Shown here: positions 41,175-42,565 of the stretch, one piece after another
How the letters are laid out: each line of letters starts with the position of its first letter
How positions within the stretch are numbered: the stretch's first letter is position 1
Assembly (NCBI GenBank): GCA_016284045.1
Contig: JAEEOB010000213.1
Span: 1 to 42,565, forward strand
Reading direction: 5' to 3'
Length of the DNA: 42,565 nucleotides
From: Bacteroidaceae bacterium
GTDB lineage: Bacteria > Bacteroidota > Bacteroidia > Bacteroidales > Bacteroidaceae
Translations under genes and position numbers: made by a program
The notes under the pieces: generated by a model
The model's database searches: none
What the model was told of the DNA's origin: nothing
What the model saw: only the letters and a program-made list of their open reading frames with translations

Positions 41175-42565
41175 ATGATTACAAAGAAACTACTATTTTC
41201 CATCATCTTCCTTGCAACATCGTTAATGGCAATTGCACAGCGAGCCAAGCCCACGCCATGGGACACGCCAGCCAGCCAGCAGGAAAAGCTCGACCGAGGA
41301 TTCATACGCATCAACGCCCTTTCCACAAAGCCATTTCTGTCGTGGAGGCTGCTCGGATCCGACAATGAGCACACTTCATTCCTTGTGCTGATTGACGGAG
41401 AAGTAAAGAGCGACACGCTGAGAAGCCAGACATCGTTCAGACCTGGCGGAATTATCGCGGCAACCAAAAAAATTGAGTTGGTGACCCTTCAGGACGGAAT
41501 CCCCACCGACACTATCGAGCCAATGCTGTTCAACAACGCTATGTTTCACAAGCTGAAACTCGACCGACCAGCAGGAGGAACCGCAGGTACTGGCAGCGAC
41601 GCCAACACCTACACATTCGAGCCCAACGACTGCTCGTTGGGAGACGTGGATGGCGACGGTCAGTATGAGCTGTTCGTGAAATGGATGCCGACCAATGCCA
41701 AGGACAACTCGCAGAATGGATTTACCGGCCCCACGATTATCGACTGCTACAAGATTTCTACAGGCGAGAAGCTGTGGAGAATCGATTTGGGCATTAACAT
41801 CCGCTCAGGTGCGCATTACACACAGTATATGGTCTATGACTTCGACGGCGACGGCAAGGCGGAACTGATTTGCAAGACCGCCCCCGGGAGTAAGGACGGC
41901 AAGGGCAACTACGTGAGCCAAGCGGGGACAGACTCAAGGATCCTCGCTACCAACAACAGCAAAGACCACCGCGTGTCGGGCGGACGAATCAACGGCGGTT
42001 ATGAGTTTCTGACTGTATTTAAGGGAGAGACTGGAGCCGCAATCCATACCATCGCCTATATTCCGAACCGCAATGCCACAAACGTGCTGAGCGATGCGGC
42101 AGGAACATTCAACTGGGCAATCAGCGGCAAGAACGATGCAGGCGGTTATGGCAACCGCGGTGAGCGCTATCTCGCAGGTGTGGCATACCTTGACGGACCG
42201 GACAAGAATCCTTCTGCAATCATGTGCCGAGGTATGTACACACGCTCCTATCTCTGGGCTGTCGATTTCGACGGAAAAGAACTGAAGACACATTGGATCC
42301 ACGGTTCAATCAACGCAACACAGGTGGAGAGGACCGATGCAGCCGGAAAGAAAACGACCAAGACCTATAGTAAGAACACCGACCCCAAGAAGACCCACGC
42401 TGTCTATACCGCATACGGTCAGGGAGCCCACAGCCTCACCATCGCAGATGTTGACGGCGACGGCAGCGACGAAATCATCTACGGTAGCGCAACCATCGAC
42501 AACGACGGATGGCTCCTCTATTCCACTGGTTTCGGACATGGCGACGCCTTGCATATCGGCGACCT
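41175..42565 (+). CDS. Rhamnogalacturonan lyase, PL11 (third copy), cut by the window edge
   Basis: 463 codons are visible from the ATG at 41175; the C-terminus is outside. Signal peptide MITKKLLFSIIFLATSLMAIAQ. The N-terminal domain (RGFIRINALSTKPFLSWRLLG) is the usual PL11 fibronectin-like part, then calcium loops DCSLGDVDGDGQYELFVK (about 152), VYDFDGDGKAELICKTAPG (about 218) and IADVDGDGSDEIIYG (about 423), and the family segment GFGHGDALHIGDL-like at the edge. The CKTAPG / DGKG part is closer to the canonical PL11 pattern than in the other two lyases here, so this copy may be the typical endo-enzyme. It is on a separate transcript after a terminator. Whether it too ends in a dockerin-like tail cannot be seen. 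Confidence 0.94.
   Translation, partial: MITKKLLFSIIFLATSLMAIAQRAKPTPWDTPASQQEKLDRGFIRINALSTKPFLSWRLLGSDNEHTSFLVLIDGEVKSDTLRSQTSFRPGGIIAATKKIELVTLQDGIPTDTIEPMLFNNAMFHKLKLDRPAGGTAGTGSDANTYTFEPNDCSLGDVDGDGQYELFVKWMPTNAKDNSQNGFTGPTIIDCYKISTGEKLWRIDLGINIRSGAHYTQYMVYDFDGDGKAELICKTAPGSKDGKGNYVSQAGTDSRILATNNSKDHRVSGGRINGGYEFLTVFKGETGAAIHTIAYIPNRNATNVLSDAAGTFNWAISGKNDAGGYGNRGERYLAGVAYLDGPDKNPSAIMCRGMYTRSYLWAVDFDGKELKTHWIHGSINATQVERTDAAGKKTTKTYSKNTDPKKTHAVYTAYGQGAHSLTIADVDGDGSDEIIYGSATIDNDGWLLYSTGFGHGDALHIGD

Overview
The window looks like a chromosomal segment of a gut or rumen Bacteroidales, most probably Prevotella/Segatella-like. The signs are two SusC/SusD pairs, a hybrid two-component system, Bacteroidetes-type -7 elements (TAnnTTTG) in front of most transcription units, few Shine-Dalgarno sequences, and lipoproteins with acidic residues after the lipid cysteine. 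The genus is inferred from protein style, not from a marker gene. I see no tRNA, rRNA, CRISPR array, transposase or phage gene.

Left part (1-6500, all minus strand). A beta-propeller sensor/regulator runs off the left edge. It is followed by a secreted protein of unknown function, a lipoprotein with a Rieske-like fold pattern carrying four cysteines, and an aldo/keto reductase. Next comes a housekeeping cluster read pyrE, then an SRPBCC-domain protein, then argH. Upstream of pyrE is a compact hairpin unit with its own -7 box, either a small RNA or a leader/attenuator.

Right part (7000-42565, all plus strand) is one large polysaccharide utilization locus aimed at the rhamnogalacturonan-I backbone of pectin. 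It opens with a full-length hybrid two-component system (periplasmic propeller, histidine kinase, receiver, AraC-type HTH). Two PL11 rhamnogalacturonan lyases follow, both ending in a duplicated dockerin-like calcium-loop module; the second is also fused to a long autotransporter-like beta-helix. Then a seven-gene operon with a promoter, a 5' leader hairpin and a strong terminator encodes a fasciclin lipoprotein, SusC, SusD, two more fasciclin lipoproteins, and a second SusC and SusD. A GH28 enzyme, a 998-residue dockerin-tailed protein with no recognised catalytic domain, and a third PL11 lyase (cut by the right edge) complete the window.

Working model: surface PL11 lyases cut the Rha-GalA backbone, fasciclin and SusD lipoproteins hold the fragments at two SusC transporters, and GH28 trims oligomers. 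The hybrid regulator senses an oligosaccharide in the periplasm and turns on the locus. Later steps (for example GH105, GH106, side-chain enzymes) are not in the window. The least expected parts are the three fasciclin lipoproteins in the position usually held by surface glycan-binding proteins, the shared dockerin-like tails without a visible cohesin, and the lyase-autotransporter fusion.
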